Positions 18,191-27,221 are shown, counted from the stretch's first letter. The stretch: DNA of 64,000 nt from Bacteroides intestinalis (GCF_902364365.1 NZ_CABJDN010000009.1:124001-188000), one strand, 5' to 3'. Notes: generated by a model from the sequence alone, not told the origin. Numbers and translations are program-made.

Positions 18191-19132
18191 ATGGAACAAC
18201 CCGTTTTTGTAGCACAATACACCTTCCTTGCCGTTCCCGAAACTATCGAGGAAGAACGCTGCATTTTAGGCAAGGTCGCCCTCCGGTGCGAGTACGTGAT
18301 CCGTTTCGAGGACGACGGCAAATTCTATTTCCTTCTCGAAACCCGTTCCGATTACGAGGCACAGTTCGCCCGTTACGGCTGGTACATCGTCAGCCAGAGC
18401 GATTTCAACGAAAGGCTCACTATCGGCATGGGCTTGTACGAGAGCGGGCATTTGGCAGGTTTCATGTATTATTTGAAGTCCGGTAGCGAGGACGAAGCCC
18501 GTTTGTGGAACAGCATACTTATCTTTACTTTCTTCAAGGACTTCCGCAAAGCCTTTTTCCCGTTGGATAACCGTTTTCAGGGTTTCTTCCGTCTGGACGG
18601 GAGCCTGTGCCTATACCTGTATGATTATTGCCCCGTCCGTCGTAACGACAAGATCACTTTTGAAGGCAAGAAAATTTCCAACCTTATTTTCAAATTCAAG
18701 TCCGGGCAGGTAACCGACCTCACCACCAAACTCTTTTCCATCGCTATCAGCCGCATTCGTGTCATTCAGGAGAACAAGCATCGTGCCGTCCTGATACCTA
18801 TTCCCGCATCCACCCGTGAAAAGAACTGCATCCGCTACCAAGAGTTTTGCCGCAAACTGTCGGCGGACATCGGGGTAGCCGACGGCTACGAAGCCATCAC
18901 CCTGACCGCAGACCGTCCCCAACTCAAAGGTACGCACGGGAAGGACAAGACCGCCAACCTGCAATTTCATCCCGAATATTTCAAGAACAAATGCGTTCTG
19001 CTTACCGACGATCTGCTCACGACTGGAGAGGGCTTCATACAAACCCGCCGTAAGCTGATCGAACACGGTGCGAAATTCGTAATCGGTCTGTTCCTTGCCA
19101 AGACGATAGCTTTCGAGGACGAACAGGAATAG
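18191..19132 (+). CDS. Phosphoribosyltransferase-like protein of unknown role
   Basis: The 313-aa product from ATG 18191 has an unrecognised N-terminal half and a C-terminal half like a type I phosphoribosyltransferase. LIPIPAST occurs near residue 198 and VLLTDDLLTTGEGF near 269-282, matching the PRPP-binding hhhDD-hhTTG signature also seen in ComF-like proteins. The longer open frame from 18020 begins in AT-rich, poorly coding sequence and I reject it. It ends one base before the stop of the convergent KAP NTPase gene. PRTase folds appear in nucleotide salvage and in competence proteins; here a role in DNA metabolism or defence is only inference. Confidence 0.6.
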   Translation: MEQPVFVAQYTFLAVPETIEEERCILGKVALRCEYVIRFEDDGKFYFLLETRSDYEAQFARYGWYIVSQSDFNERLTIGMGLYESGHLAGFMYYLKSGSEDEARLWNSILIFTFFKDFRKAFFPLDNRFQGFFRLDGSLCLYLYDYCPVRRNDKITFEGKKISNLIFKFKSGQVTDLTTKLFSIAISRIRVIQENKHRAVLIPIPASTREKNCIRYQEFCRKLSADIGVADGYEAITLTADRPQLKGTHGKDKTANLQFHPEYFKNKCVLLTDDLLTTGEGFIQTRRKLIEHGAKFVIGLFLAKTIAFEDEQE

Positions 19133-21016
19133 CTATTCTGTTTTTGCAGTAATTTCATCTATTAGGTTCGTGATTTTCTCAATAGAATACTTTTCTATAA
19201 ATCTTTTGTTTGCCGCTTCTATCTTTAATTTCTGGTTGATTAATTTTAGTTGCGATAAATCTGATTGACAATATTTGCTCAAGCATTCTATTTCATTGCC
19301 GGAAGAGGTAAGTTTATAACGGAATAATAAGAAATGCAGGAAAGTATTTCGTGATTCATTTGATAATCCCAAAATACTATTCGAAACTTTATCAACATCA
19401 GCCTCTTGAAATATCGAAGTATCCTTATAAGATTTCTGTTTAACCGGAAGTACGTCATTAAGTGCCAAACTCAAACGTTCGCATGTTTCATCCGTCAGAT
19501 TTTCCAACATAACAGATACTTTATTGGGGCATTTTTCAAATCTTTGCTCAAACAGTTTTTCAAAATACACAATCAGGTCACTCAAAATCTTGTTAGAACC
19601 GCCATTATTATGACTTTTTGTACCTGAATGTACTTTTGATTTGCAATTCAATAAATCGTCAATGTCGTAAATTCCTTCCATCAGCCTGTCTATGGAATGT
19701 TTACCTTGGGCAATGATGTCCTTTTTGGGTACAAAAACAAGATTGTCATTATATAAGACCGATAGAATTGATATAATGACAAATAGTTCTTTTAAATCTG
19801 TACTTTTATCCTCCAAATAATATCGTACCGTTTCATTGTAATATTTTTCATATTCTTCGTTACCTAACCTCCAATAGTCATATAGGTATTCCCAACTTTT
19901 CAAACTGGCATTTTCAGCAGCAAAATATTGTCGCAAGTATGTTGTATCAAAATATCCACTTTCCAAGTAACAAACAATTTCATTGACAAGAAAATCACTG
20001 AAAATATCCAACTTCTTACCTATTTCTATAAAGCGGTATTTGGACATGATTTTTTCACGTTCTTCGTTTTTTTCTTTATCGGTAAACATTCTGGATAAAC
20101 TATTAAATAAACTTCCAATCTGGGTATTTCCACTTTTATATTCACAATAAACAGCGACAAAGTTTGCCAATAACGATGTTATGATAAGTTTGTATTTAGA
20201 AGATTTATGATAATGTTCGGGTAACGCCATGACTATTCTATGATAGTCGTTCAAGCATTGGCGGAGTACTCTCAAGTTATTAAATTTAGAGGCATGGAAT
20301 ATTTTGATTATTAGCTCTTTGTTTTCCGACAGAAGATTTCTGTTGTTAGTAGATATTTCATTAATGAAAAAATCGAGTGTCTCTTCTACGTTTACTGTAA
20401 TTTCGAAAGTTCGTCCGATAGTTTTCTCTTTGAAATCTTTAAACTTCAAATTACTATCCTTATTCTCCTTTGCGGTAATTTTATCTTCATCACCAATGAT
20501 GATAACCTTGCATTTACAGTGTTCTGAAAAGTAATTGATGTATCCTAACAAGGTTTCCAATTTTACATCACATCTTTCGAGGTCATCAAAAATCAAAATC
20601 TTATTCCCTTTTATCTCGATATTGTCCTCTTTCAATAATAGAATGGAATCCAGATTATAGGTTACACTTCCTTCATTTTTTCCATTACCATCCATATCGA
20701 GATCATACTTTAATGCGATTTTTGAAGCGACTTTTAGTATTTTCTTAGCAAACTTCATTCCTTTGCTATATAACCACGGAGAAATTTCTTTATTGATTTG
20801 TTCTGTAATCTGCTGGATATTGGTCAAACCGTATAAAGAAACATAAATAGGTTGCCATTCTAACTTGTCTGCATCCTTGTTGTTGTTCAACTGCTTCATC
20901 CATTGATGAATGAAGAATGTCTTACCACACCCCCAAGCTCCTCTTAGCATAATTGCATATTGTGGATTGGGTATTTCGACGTATTCATTTAAAAAGTTGA
21001 TTATGTTTTTATTCAT
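19133..21016 (-). CDS. KAP-family P-loop NTPase
   Basis: The 627-aa product from ATG 21016 carries GAWGCGKT (Walker A, residues 26-32) and LIFDDLERC (Walker B, Asp144-Asp145). Long helical, AT-rich-coded sequence follows. The Walker B followed by LER is characteristic of the KAP family, which includes the F-plasmid phage-exclusion protein PifA. No membrane insertion typical of animal KAP members is obvious. A TAACTTTG box at 21038-21045 fixes the start. The gene has much lower GC than its neighbours, so it is probably acquired cargo; anti-phage function is plausible but unproven. Confidence 0.75.
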   Translation of the reverse strand: MNKNIINFLNEYVEIPNPQYAIMLRGAWGCGKTFFIHQWMKQLNNNKDADKLEWQPIYVSLYGLTNIQQITEQINKEISPWLYSKGMKFAKKILKVASKIALKYDLDMDGNGKNEGSVTYNLDSILLLKEDNIEIKGNKILIFDDLERCDVKLETLLGYINYFSEHCKCKVIIIGDEDKITAKENKDSNLKFKDFKEKTIGRTFEITVNVEETLDFFINEISTNNRNLLSENKELIIKIFHASKFNNLRVLRQCLNDYHRIVMALPEHYHKSSKYKLIITSLLANFVAVYCEYKSGNTQIGSLFNSLSRMFTDKEKNEEREKIMSKYRFIEIGKKLDIFSDFLVNEIVCYLESGYFDTTYLRQYFAAENASLKSWEYLYDYWRLGNEEYEKYYNETVRYYLEDKSTDLKELFVIISILSVLYNDNLVFVPKKDIIAQGKHSIDRLMEGIYDIDDLLNCKSKVHSGTKSHNNGGSNKILSDLIVYFEKLFEQRFEKCPNKVSVMLENLTDETCERLSLALNDVLPVKQKSYKDTSIFQEADVDKVSNSILGLSNESRNTFLHFLLFRYKLTSSGNEIECLSKYCQSDLSQLKLINQKLKIEAANKRFIEKYSIEKITNLIDEITAKTE

Positions 21017-21037
21017 GGCTACATTAGTTACTGGTTT

Positions 21038-21045
21038 CAAAGTTA
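21038..21045 (-). promoter_or_regulatory. Bacteroides -7 box for the KAP NTPase gene
   Basis: The minus strand reads TAACTTTG, 22 bp upstream of ATG 21016. It lies inside the longest open frame, arguing against the start at 21058. Confidence 0.5.
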
Positions 21046-21727
21046 CTGAAAAGAGCAATAAATCTGAATTAATTCTTGAAAAATAACAGTTTGCTTCTCG
21101 TTCTTGTACACTAAATAAATTGTCTGTAAATTATAATATCTTGTAGAAGCCAATATCTCTGTTTTTTTATGTATTTGTAGATGTTTTTGGGGCGTTCCCG
21201 TAAACGGTCGGGCTTTCCGTTACAAGTCCTCGCCGGATCTGTGGGCTTTCCCCTACAATCCCTAACGTGTAAATGCGGCTTTACCTACATTACATTCTTT
21301 TTTTCATTTACTCCCGCCCACCCGTCAGTGGTATAGGTCTGTCCCTGCTTCCCGTTCCCCTTCAAGCACTCCGGCAGGCTACATGCCAGAAGGTAAACGC
21401 AAAGCCGGGCAGGACAAACGGAACACATTCGTCCGTGCTGCCACCCGGAGCTTCGCCTGCTGTCGAAACTTTCCGTGCGCCATCCCGTCCGAATAAGTTC
21501 CCTTGATGTTTGTCCCGGCAGCCCCTTATTGTCTTACCCGTTTTTCCAACCGTTATTTTCCTCTTTTGGGGCTTTGCCATGACTAACAGGATAATCCTTT
21601 GTCTGCGGAACTTTCCGCCCGTTTCCGCCACTACCTTCGCACGGCCATCCGCAAAAGCCGGATAGCTGATTGCTACGTCCGTTTACCGTAACCGGACGAA
21701 AAGCACCTCGCCAACCCGCATAACACA

Positions 21728-21792
21728 TTGCCACGCAAGCATTTTTCTTTCTAATCCGATAAATCGGCAAAAGAAGAATACTTGCGTGGCAA
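21728..21792. repeat. 65-bp hairpin with 12-bp perfect outer stem
   Basis: TTGCCACGCAAG (21728-21739) is the exact complement of 21781-21792. The stem continues with few mismatches through a T-rich/A-rich stretch to an inner CCGAT/ATCGG palindrome. It stands alone in non-coding DNA without a U-tract, so a terminator is unlikely. Confidence 0.7.
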
Positions 21793-21932
21793 AGAGTTGT
21801 CTTTCCACCCCGCAATCACCAACCCGTATTTCTTTCTTTTCCGGAAACCGGAGTTCCCGGTTTTCCAAACAGAACTTTCCCGCCTTGTACCGGTAAGTAA
21901 TCTATCATTCATTCCATTTACTAAAGGGCTGA

Positions 21933-22117
21933 ATTTTTCCCCTTAAGGCTGATTGGGAAAACATTGACGAAGGTAGGCGGGGGAGAAAGCAAATCCGCAA
22001 AAAATGCCAAATCTCCACCCTGCGGGTAGTATTTACCATTTTTTCAGATAATTGCAATTCTCCCTTTCCGCTCTTGATTATTGTCAATGTTCTTCCCAAT
22101 CAGCCAAAGGGAAAAAA
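21933..22117. repeat. Pair of about 36-bp inverted repeats upstream of ardC
   Basis: Bases 21933-21968 and 22083-22117 are imperfect inverted copies separated by 114 bp. They share the exact core GGCTGATTGGGAA and then AACATTGAC with one inserted base. The right arm ends 64 bp before the ardC start. In single-stranded form the region would fold into a long stem. Confidence 0.7.
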
Positions 22118-22180
22118 TTTGGTGGGGGCGACAAGCGATGATAACAAAAACAAGTAGTAACAATTTTAAAGCGTAAAGTT

Positions 22181-23158
22181 ATGGCAACGACAACAAACAA
22201 CACCATCGAGAAAATTTCTCCCGTGTTCACCGATTTATTTATCAAGAAAATCGAAAGTCTGAAAAGCGACTGGCAAAAACCGTGGATAACGAGCCTTAAA
22301 CACGGTTTTCCCCGCAACCTAAGAGGAACGGTTTACAATGGCGGTAACATTTTAATGCTGCTGTTTTATACCGAGTTTATGAAATTCACTTTGCCCGTGT
22401 TCCTCACGTTCAACCAAGCCAAAGCCGAAGAAGTGAACATCAACAAGGGCGCACACTCGTTCCCCGTTTACTATTGGTTCAAGTTCGTGGTACACAAGGA
22501 GAGCAACAAATCCATACCCTACGAGGAATACTGCAAGCTATCCAAAGCGGAAAAGGACGAATACAAGGTAATACCCCAAATGAAATATTACAATGTGTTC
22601 AATCTCGACCAAACCAATTTTGCGGAGAAATACCCCGAACGTTTCGCCAAGATGCAACAAGGCGAGCAGCCCGAAAACCATTCGGACGGTATCGAGTGCG
22701 GAATGTTGGACGAACTGATATATATGCAAAATTGGTATTGTCCTATCAAAGTGAAATATTCCGATAGTGCTTTTTATGTACCCTCAAATGATTATATCGT
22801 TTGCCCCGAAAAAGAGCAGTTCCCGCAGGGCGTGGAATTTTACGGAACACTTTTGCACGAAATGGCACACAGCACAGGCAACTCCCAACGCCTGAACCGC
22901 ACGTTCGGCAGCTTTTTCGGGGATGAATTATACGCCCGTGAGGAACTTGTAGCCGAACTGACATCAGCCCTTTGCGGTGCTTTCTTCGGTATCGTCACCG
23001 CACCGCAGGACAACAACGCTGCCTATCTGAAACACTGGCTCACCAAGCTAAAGCAAGAACCCGCCTTTTTAATAGATATTTTAGGCGATGTGAACAAGGC
23101 TGCAAAGATGATAACCGAGCGAGTGACAGAGCCGATAAACGAACCTGTTGCAGCCTAA
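22181..23158 (+). CDS. ardC: ArdC-family anti-restriction protein with zincin-like domain
   Basis: This 325-aa protein has the ArdC N-terminal domain (about residues 10-130, with WQKPW and NGGNILML) and a zincin-like peptidase domain with LLHEMAHSTG (His near 227) and a downstream AREELVAELTSA glutamate motif. ArdC proteins bind single-stranded DNA and protect incoming plasmid DNA from host restriction. It leads a run of small ICE genes on the plus strand, and lies directly downstream of a long inverted repeat. A GNRA hairpin lies between it and the next gene. Confidence 0.88.
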   Translation: MATTTNNTIEKISPVFTDLFIKKIESLKSDWQKPWITSLKHGFPRNLRGTVYNGGNILMLLFYTEFMKFTLPVFLTFNQAKAEEVNINKGAHSFPVYYWFKFVVHKESNKSIPYEEYCKLSKAEKDEYKVIPQMKYYNVFNLDQTNFAEKYPERFAKMQQGEQPENHSDGIECGMLDELIYMQNWYCPIKVKYSDSAFYVPSNDYIVCPEKEQFPQGVEFYGTLLHEMAHSTGNSQRLNRTFGSFFGDELYAREELVAELTSALCGAFFGIVTAPQDNNAAYLKHWLTKLKQEPAFLIDILGDVNKAAKMITERVTEPINEPVAA

Positions 23159-23188
23159 ACGATAACAGGAACAAGAATATTAACAAAC

Positions 23189-23206
23189 GGGTGGAGCAAT
23201 CCACCC
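23189..23206 (+). repeat. GNRA-loop hairpin, copy 1
   Basis: GGGTGGAGCAATCCACCC forms a perfect 7-bp stem with a GCAA loop. It is copy 1 of a family at 23189, 23881, 25055 and 26904. This copy has T-A where others have C-G, a compensating change. Confidence 0.75.
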
Positions 23207-23223
23207 ACTAAAAACATAAGAAG

Positions 23224-23874
23224 ATGAAAACACTATCAGAAAAGGAATTTAACGAGTTCAACGCAAAAGGATTATTCACGGACAGGGCGGAAAAGGCAAA
23301 GAAAGACCTGTTGCCCGTCATGCAGGAAATACGGAAGTACATACCCGGTGTGGAATACGGCTATCATGTGATAGGCGGTCAATATCCCGAATTTTACGGT
23401 GTCCAAATCGAGTTCACGCAAAACGGCATCCGCTTTCATTTGGATAAAATATACAAAGAAAACAAATACAAGATTGCCCCCGACATGGGACATTTTAAGA
23501 ACGTCAATCGCTACGACATCAAGAGAGTAACCAAGCAATATGAAAAGCCGTGTAATATCGGTACGTTCACCGCCAAGAAAGTGAACGACTGGATAAACTA
23601 CTATACTTCGATATACAACCAAGTAGCGGAAGAAGAAACGGAAAATGCGCAAAAAGTAGCGGAGTTTCTCAAAAATATTGAAAATGAACCTATAAGATGG
23701 CAGAAACAAGACCATTCAAAAGGAACGATTACCCGCAACGGATTATGTTTCACTTTCTACATAGAAGAAGGACATCTTTCTTACGAGTTAGCCCTTTGTT
23801 ATTGCGGTACGACTGATTATAATAAATTTCGGTTAATAGCTGACAATCAATTTTTCCCGAAAGGTAACTATTAA
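23224..23874 (+). CDS. Hypothetical protein
   Basis: This 216-aa soluble protein is not recognised. It has an alpha/beta appearance with segments HVIGGQYPEFYGVQIEFTQ and KGTITRNGLCFTFYIEEGH, and no signal peptide or catalytic motif that I can name. It lies in the ardC-parB gene run, separated from each neighbour by a short spacer with a GNRA hairpin. Confidence 0.6.
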   Translation: MKTLSEKEFNEFNAKGLFTDRAEKAKKDLLPVMQEIRKYIPGVEYGYHVIGGQYPEFYGVQIEFTQNGIRFHLDKIYKENKYKIAPDMGHFKNVNRYDIKRVTKQYEKPCNIGTFTAKKVNDWINYYTSIYNQVAEEETENAQKVAEFLKNIENEPIRWQKQDHSKGTITRNGLCFTFYIEEGHLSYELALCYCGTTDYNKFRLIADNQFFPKGNY

Positions 23875-23880
23875 CAACAA

Positions 23881-23898
23881 GGGCGGAGCAATCCGCTC
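23881..23898 (+). repeat. GNRA-loop hairpin, copy 2
   Basis: GGGCGGAGCAATCCGCTC has the same stem and GCAA loop with one G-T pair, 16 bp upstream of ATG 23914. Confidence 0.7.
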
Positions 23899-23913
23899 GC
23901 AACACCCAAGAAC

Positions 23914-24123
23914 ATGAAAACGATACTCATTTCAAGACTGATTTACCGCCTTATCCTTTGGTCTGTAGTGATTTACTTTTTCACCACCACCGCAGGGCAG
24001 TTTTTCGCTTTACTGTTTGCCGTACTCCTGTTTTACTTCGTGGCACGGTTCATTCTCGCCCTTGTTTGGCGGTTGTTTGTGGGTATCGTTTTTGTGCTGA
24101 TAATCATTCTTTTAATATTCTGA
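23914..24123 (+). CDS. Small membrane protein (69 aa)
   Basis: Two hydrophobic segments (about residues 10-28 and 30-66) cover most of the protein, with basic residues between. No family is recognised. The next gene starts 3 bp downstream, so it is translated as part of the operon. Confidence 0.55.
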   Translation: MKTILISRLIYRLILWSVVIYFFTTTAGQFFALLFAVLLFYFVARFILALVWRLFVGIVFVLIIILLIF

Positions 24124-24126
24124 ATT

Positions 24127-24321
24127 ATGGAAGGAAAGAAATTCAAGCACAAATATTTGTCATATCTCACCTGTGAAGTCGTGGCGGAAACCCGCAGAGG
24201 GTACAAGGTATTAGAAACCCAAACATTCAGCGGACGCAAGAAGCCCAAGACAAAGACCGCCTATTATTACAACGTTGATTTTGACAAACAGCGTGGAATA
24301 TGGGAAGAAATAACCAAGTAA
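24127..24321 (+). CDS. Small hypothetical protein (64 aa)
   Basis: This is a basic protein rich in Lys and Tyr (for example RKKPKTKTAYYYN) without hydrophobic segments. Its position 3 bp after the preceding gene and 22 bp before the SLOG gene supports it as real. A nucleic-acid-binding role would suit its charge but is a guess. Confidence 0.5.
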   Translation: MEGKKFKHKYLSYLTCEVVAETRRGYKVLETQTFSGRKKPKTKTAYYYNVDFDKQRGIWEEITK

Positions 24322-24343
24322 TAACATTCAAAAATATACCAAT

Positions 24344-25045
24344 ATGGAAACAAAGACATTCATCAAGAACGGAACAGCCGAAACAAAACTGTTTGGCGAG
24401 GAAACTTATAAACAATGCTGTTTGGGAGCATTCAGAGGGGAAATTTATTTCGATTACAAATACCGCCATACCAACGGGCAGGAGTTCACAACCCTACGCA
24501 GGACGTTGATACAATGCCGTGCCGAGCGTGATTTTTGGTTAAGGGAAAAGACCGTTTCTTTTTCGGGACACCGAGCCGAGAGAATGACAAGGAACAGCCC
24601 CGACACACAAAAGCGATTGACAGATATAGGCTTCGACACCTATACAGCAATAACCGAACTTTGCAAACGTGACTACCATACATTTTTGTCGGGCATGGCG
24701 AACGGCTTCGACCTTATCGCAGCCGAGGAAGTTCTAAACGCAAAAAAGGAATTTCCATACATTCAGCTAAAAGCCGTTATCCCGTTCAAAGGACAGGCAG
24801 ACCGATACACCCAAGCCGACAAGCAGCGTTATAACGCTATTTTAGCCCAAGCGGACGAGGTGATAATATTGCAGGATGAATATTCAGACCGTTGTTTCTT
24901 GCGACGTAACAACTACCTGTTGGATAACTCCGCTTATCTCGTGGTATTTTACGACAGCACCCCAACGGGTGGAACTGCCTACACGTTACGCCATGCAATG
25001 GAACGGAAAATAGAGTTTCAAAACGTATGTTACAACCGCAAATAA
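24344..25045 (+). CDS. SLOG/DUF1273 (YpsA-like) family protein
   Basis: The N-terminal 65 residues are a separate small domain with CCLGAFRGEIYFDYKYR. The rest is a Rossmann-like SLOG domain with VSFSGHRAERM near residue 70, LSGMANGFDLIAAE near 115, and a C-terminal DNSAYLVVFYDSTPTGGTAYTL. SLOG proteins bind nucleotides or nucleotide-derived ligands and often occur in mobile and conflict-related loci. No partner effector is fused, so its job here is open. Confidence 0.78.
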   Translation: METKTFIKNGTAETKLFGEETYKQCCLGAFRGEIYFDYKYRHTNGQEFTTLRRTLIQCRAERDFWLREKTVSFSGHRAERMTRNSPDTQKRLTDIGFDTYTAITELCKRDYHTFLSGMANGFDLIAAEEVLNAKKEFPYIQLKAVIPFKGQADRYTQADKQRYNAILAQADEVIILQDEYSDRCFLRRNNYLLDNSAYLVVFYDSTPTGGTAYTLRHAMERKIEFQNVCYNRK

Positions 25046-25054
25046 GGCTCACAA

Positions 25055-25126
25055 GGGCGGAGCAATCCGCCCGCTACTTTCTTTCGGTGAGCCGAAGCGG
25101 TGAAAGAAAGATAGCAAAGAAACCAT
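25055..25126 (+). repeat. Composite hairpin repeat upstream of parB (copy 3)
   Basis: The GNRA hairpin GGGCGGAGCAATCCGCCC (25055-25072) is followed at once by CTTTCTTTC (25077-25085) pairing with GAAAGAAAG (25102-25110), then by AGCAAAGAAACCA. The same composite recurs at 26904 and, in part, at 27326. Confidence 0.75.
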
Positions 25127-25169
25127 TTTTATCAACAGAATTTTAATCAACTTAAAAAATAACAGAATT

Positions 25170-26888
25170 ATGAAAGCAACAGTAAATCAATCAGCAGCAG
25201 AGAGAAACATCACATTGGTAGCATTGGCAAACATCCAGCCGAGCAGTTTTAACCCCCGCAAGCACTTCGATGAAGCGAACCTGTACGAACTTGCCGGGAG
25301 TATCAAACAGCAGGGAGTTTTACAACCTATCACCGTGCGCCCCATAGCGGAAACAGACCGTTACGAGATTGTTTTCGGTGAGCGCAGATACCGTGCTTCC
25401 GTCATGGCAGAAATGGAAGATATACCCGCTATTATTTCGGAACTCACGGACGAGGCAGCCGAAGAAATGGCGATAACGGAAAACTTGCAGCGCAAGGACG
25501 TGACACCTATCGAGGAAGCCAACGCCTACCAACGCATGATTGAAACAGGAAGGCACACCGTAGAAACATTGGCGGTACTTTTCGGCAAGAACGAGAACTA
25601 TATCCGCACCCGTCTGAAATTCACCGCCCTAATTCCCGAAATCGCCACCCTTTTGGAAACGGACGAACTGACTATCAGCGTGGCAACCGAGATTTGCCGA
25701 TACGGTGAGGATATACAAAAAGAGGTGTACGAGAAACATTTGCAGGACGGTAACGCATACAACAGTTGGCGAGGGCTGAAAGCTGCCGATGTTGCCAAGC
25801 GAATAGAGAGCAATTATACCACCGATTTACGGTATTACTCCTTTGACAAGACCGAGTGCGCCACGTGCGCCCACAACACGAACAACCTGTTGTTGTTCTG
25901 TGACGGAGGGTGCGGACATTGCGCCAACCGCACGTGTCTTGCCGAAATGAACGCATCTTTCCTCATGGAAAAAGCCGTTCAAATCATGCAGCAGAACCCG
26001 AACGTTTCACTTTGCCGTGACCGTTACACCACAAACGACACTGTAATAGAACGGTTAATCGCTTTGGGCTACGAGGTCGAAAACCTTGAAACGTACACCA
26101 CTTTCCCCAACAGCCCCCAAGAACCCAAAGCCGAGAATTTTAACGACACCGAAAAGTACGAGGAAGCCCGTACCCGTTACGAGCAGCAATGGGCTGACTA
26201 CATGGAGAAGGAGGAAGAAATCACCCGCAGGAGCGAAGCCGGAGAAATCACCGTTTACTCCAAGATAGGGCAAAAGGAGATTGTTTTCTGCTATGTGGAG
26301 AACGTGACGGAACAGGCAGCGGACGGGACAGCCGTACAAGTACCGCTTTCACCCGTGGAGAAATTGGAGAAACAGGACGAGCGCAACAAGGAGATAGCCC
26401 TTGAAAAGACGGTTGAAGATACCAAACGGCAAATAATGGAAGCCGACATCACGGGCGGTAAGTTCAGTGCGGACGAGGAAAAGATACTCTATTTCTTCAT
26501 GCTATCCCATTTGCGGGAGGAGCATTTTACAGCCGTAGGCATCACCGAAGAAGGGAAACACTACCTCACGGACGAGGATAAAATGAATATTGTGCCTAAT
26601 CTCACCGTCAAGATAAAAACTATCATCCGCAGGGATTATCTGATAGCCAATTTCCGAAGCGCATACGGCAACAATACCGAAGCATCCCTTTTACTTGACT
26701 TCGCCCGTAAGCACATGCCCGAAGAACTTTCAGCCATCGAAAGCGGATATAACGAAGTTTACGAGAAACGACACCAGCGCATCGAGGAACGCAAAGCCGT
26801 TCTTTTGGTACAGGAAAAGACAAGGGCAAAAGGGCATGAAATCACCCAAGCCGAAGAACAACAGCAACCCGAAGGGATTGCAGCCTAA
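25170..26888 (+). CDS. ParB/RepB/Spo0J family protein
   Basis: This 572-aa protein has a ParB N-terminal domain (about residues 15-110) with FNPRKHF, the CTP/phosphate-binding GERRYRAS and TENLQRKD, then a KorB-like HTH (about 120-190). It also has a Cys-rich cluster CATCAHN...CDGGCGHCANRTC at about 230-257 and a long C-terminal extension. No ParA is adjacent, although a ParA-like TraA is encoded at 41.4 kb. It may act in ICE maintenance or as a transcription factor. It is much longer than chromosomal ParB. Confidence 0.85.
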   Translation: MKATVNQSAAERNITLVALANIQPSSFNPRKHFDEANLYELAGSIKQQGVLQPITVRPIAETDRYEIVFGERRYRASVMAEMEDIPAIISELTDEAAEEMAITENLQRKDVTPIEEANAYQRMIETGRHTVETLAVLFGKNENYIRTRLKFTALIPEIATLLETDELTISVATEICRYGEDIQKEVYEKHLQDGNAYNSWRGLKAADVAKRIESNYTTDLRYYSFDKTECATCAHNTNNLLLFCDGGCGHCANRTCLAEMNASFLMEKAVQIMQQNPNVSLCRDRYTTNDTVIERLIALGYEVENLETYTTFPNSPQEPKAENFNDTEKYEEARTRYEQQWADYMEKEEEITRRSEAGEITVYSKIGQKEIVFCYVENVTEQAADGTAVQVPLSPVEKLEKQDERNKEIALEKTVEDTKRQIMEADITGGKFSADEEKILYFFMLSHLREEHFTAVGITEEGKHYLTDEDKMNIVPNLTVKIKTIIRRDYLIANFRSAYGNNTEASLLLDFARKHMPEELSAIESGYNEVYEKRHQRIEERKAVLLVQEKTRAKGHEITQAEEQQQPEGIAA

Positions 26889-26903
26889 CCAAACAGGGAG
26901 CAA

Positions 26904-26973
26904 GGGCGGAGCAATCCGGCCGCTACTTTCTTTCGTGAGCCGAAGCGAAAAAGAAAGATAGCAAAGAAACCAC
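26904..26973 (+). repeat. Composite hairpin repeat (copy 4)
   Basis: GGGCGGAGCAATCCGGCC (26904-26921) has one mismatch. It is followed by the CTTTCTTTC...AAGAAAG hairpin and AGCAAAGAAACCA, as at 25055. It separates parB from the 73-aa gene. Confidence 0.7.
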
Positions 26974-26999
26974 TTTATTAACTTTCTAATTTTTTAGCA

Positions 27000-27221
27000 A
27001 TGAAACAGGAAATCAGACAAAATAATATAACCATACTCCACAGCGAGGACGGTTGCAGTATTCCCGTCATTTTCAACAATCTCACGAGAAAGAACTTTAA
27101 AGGGAAGGAATATTCAGACTATATACGTTACATAGCCATTCCCGACATGGGATTTACTTACGGGAAGATAGAATATTATTCAGACGGAAAATTAGTCACA
27201 ACGGGAGAAATCAAGCCATAA
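27000..27221 (+). CDS. Small hypothetical protein (73 aa)
   Basis: This is a soluble protein of beta-rich appearance, with YIRYIAIPDMGFTYGKIEYYSDGK. The family is not recognised. It begins 27 bp after the composite hairpin repeat and ends before a strong terminator, so it is the last gene of the ardC-parB run. Confidence 0.5.
   Translation: MKQEIRQNNITILHSEDGCSIPVIFNNLTRKNFKGKEYSDYIRYIAIPDMGFTYGKIEYYSDGKLVTTGEIKP

Larger units (their letters stand above)
21059..22180. other. 1.1-kb non-coding region upstream of ardC
   Basis: No convincing gene is visible; the short open frames here have no family resemblance and overlap each other. At 21195-21265 there is an imperfect direct repeat (GGGCTTTCCGTTACAAGTCC and GGGCTTTCCCCTACAATCCC). 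Further on are a 65-bp hairpin (21728-21792) and a pair of 36-bp inverted repeats (21933-22117). GC content is clearly higher than in the KAP gene. The region may hold regulatory or transfer-related sites. Confidence 0.5.

Noticed and set aside
21273..21868. Several short open frames on both strands
   Set aside because: They overlap each other and the 65-bp hairpin region, and none has a recognisable domain or coupled start.
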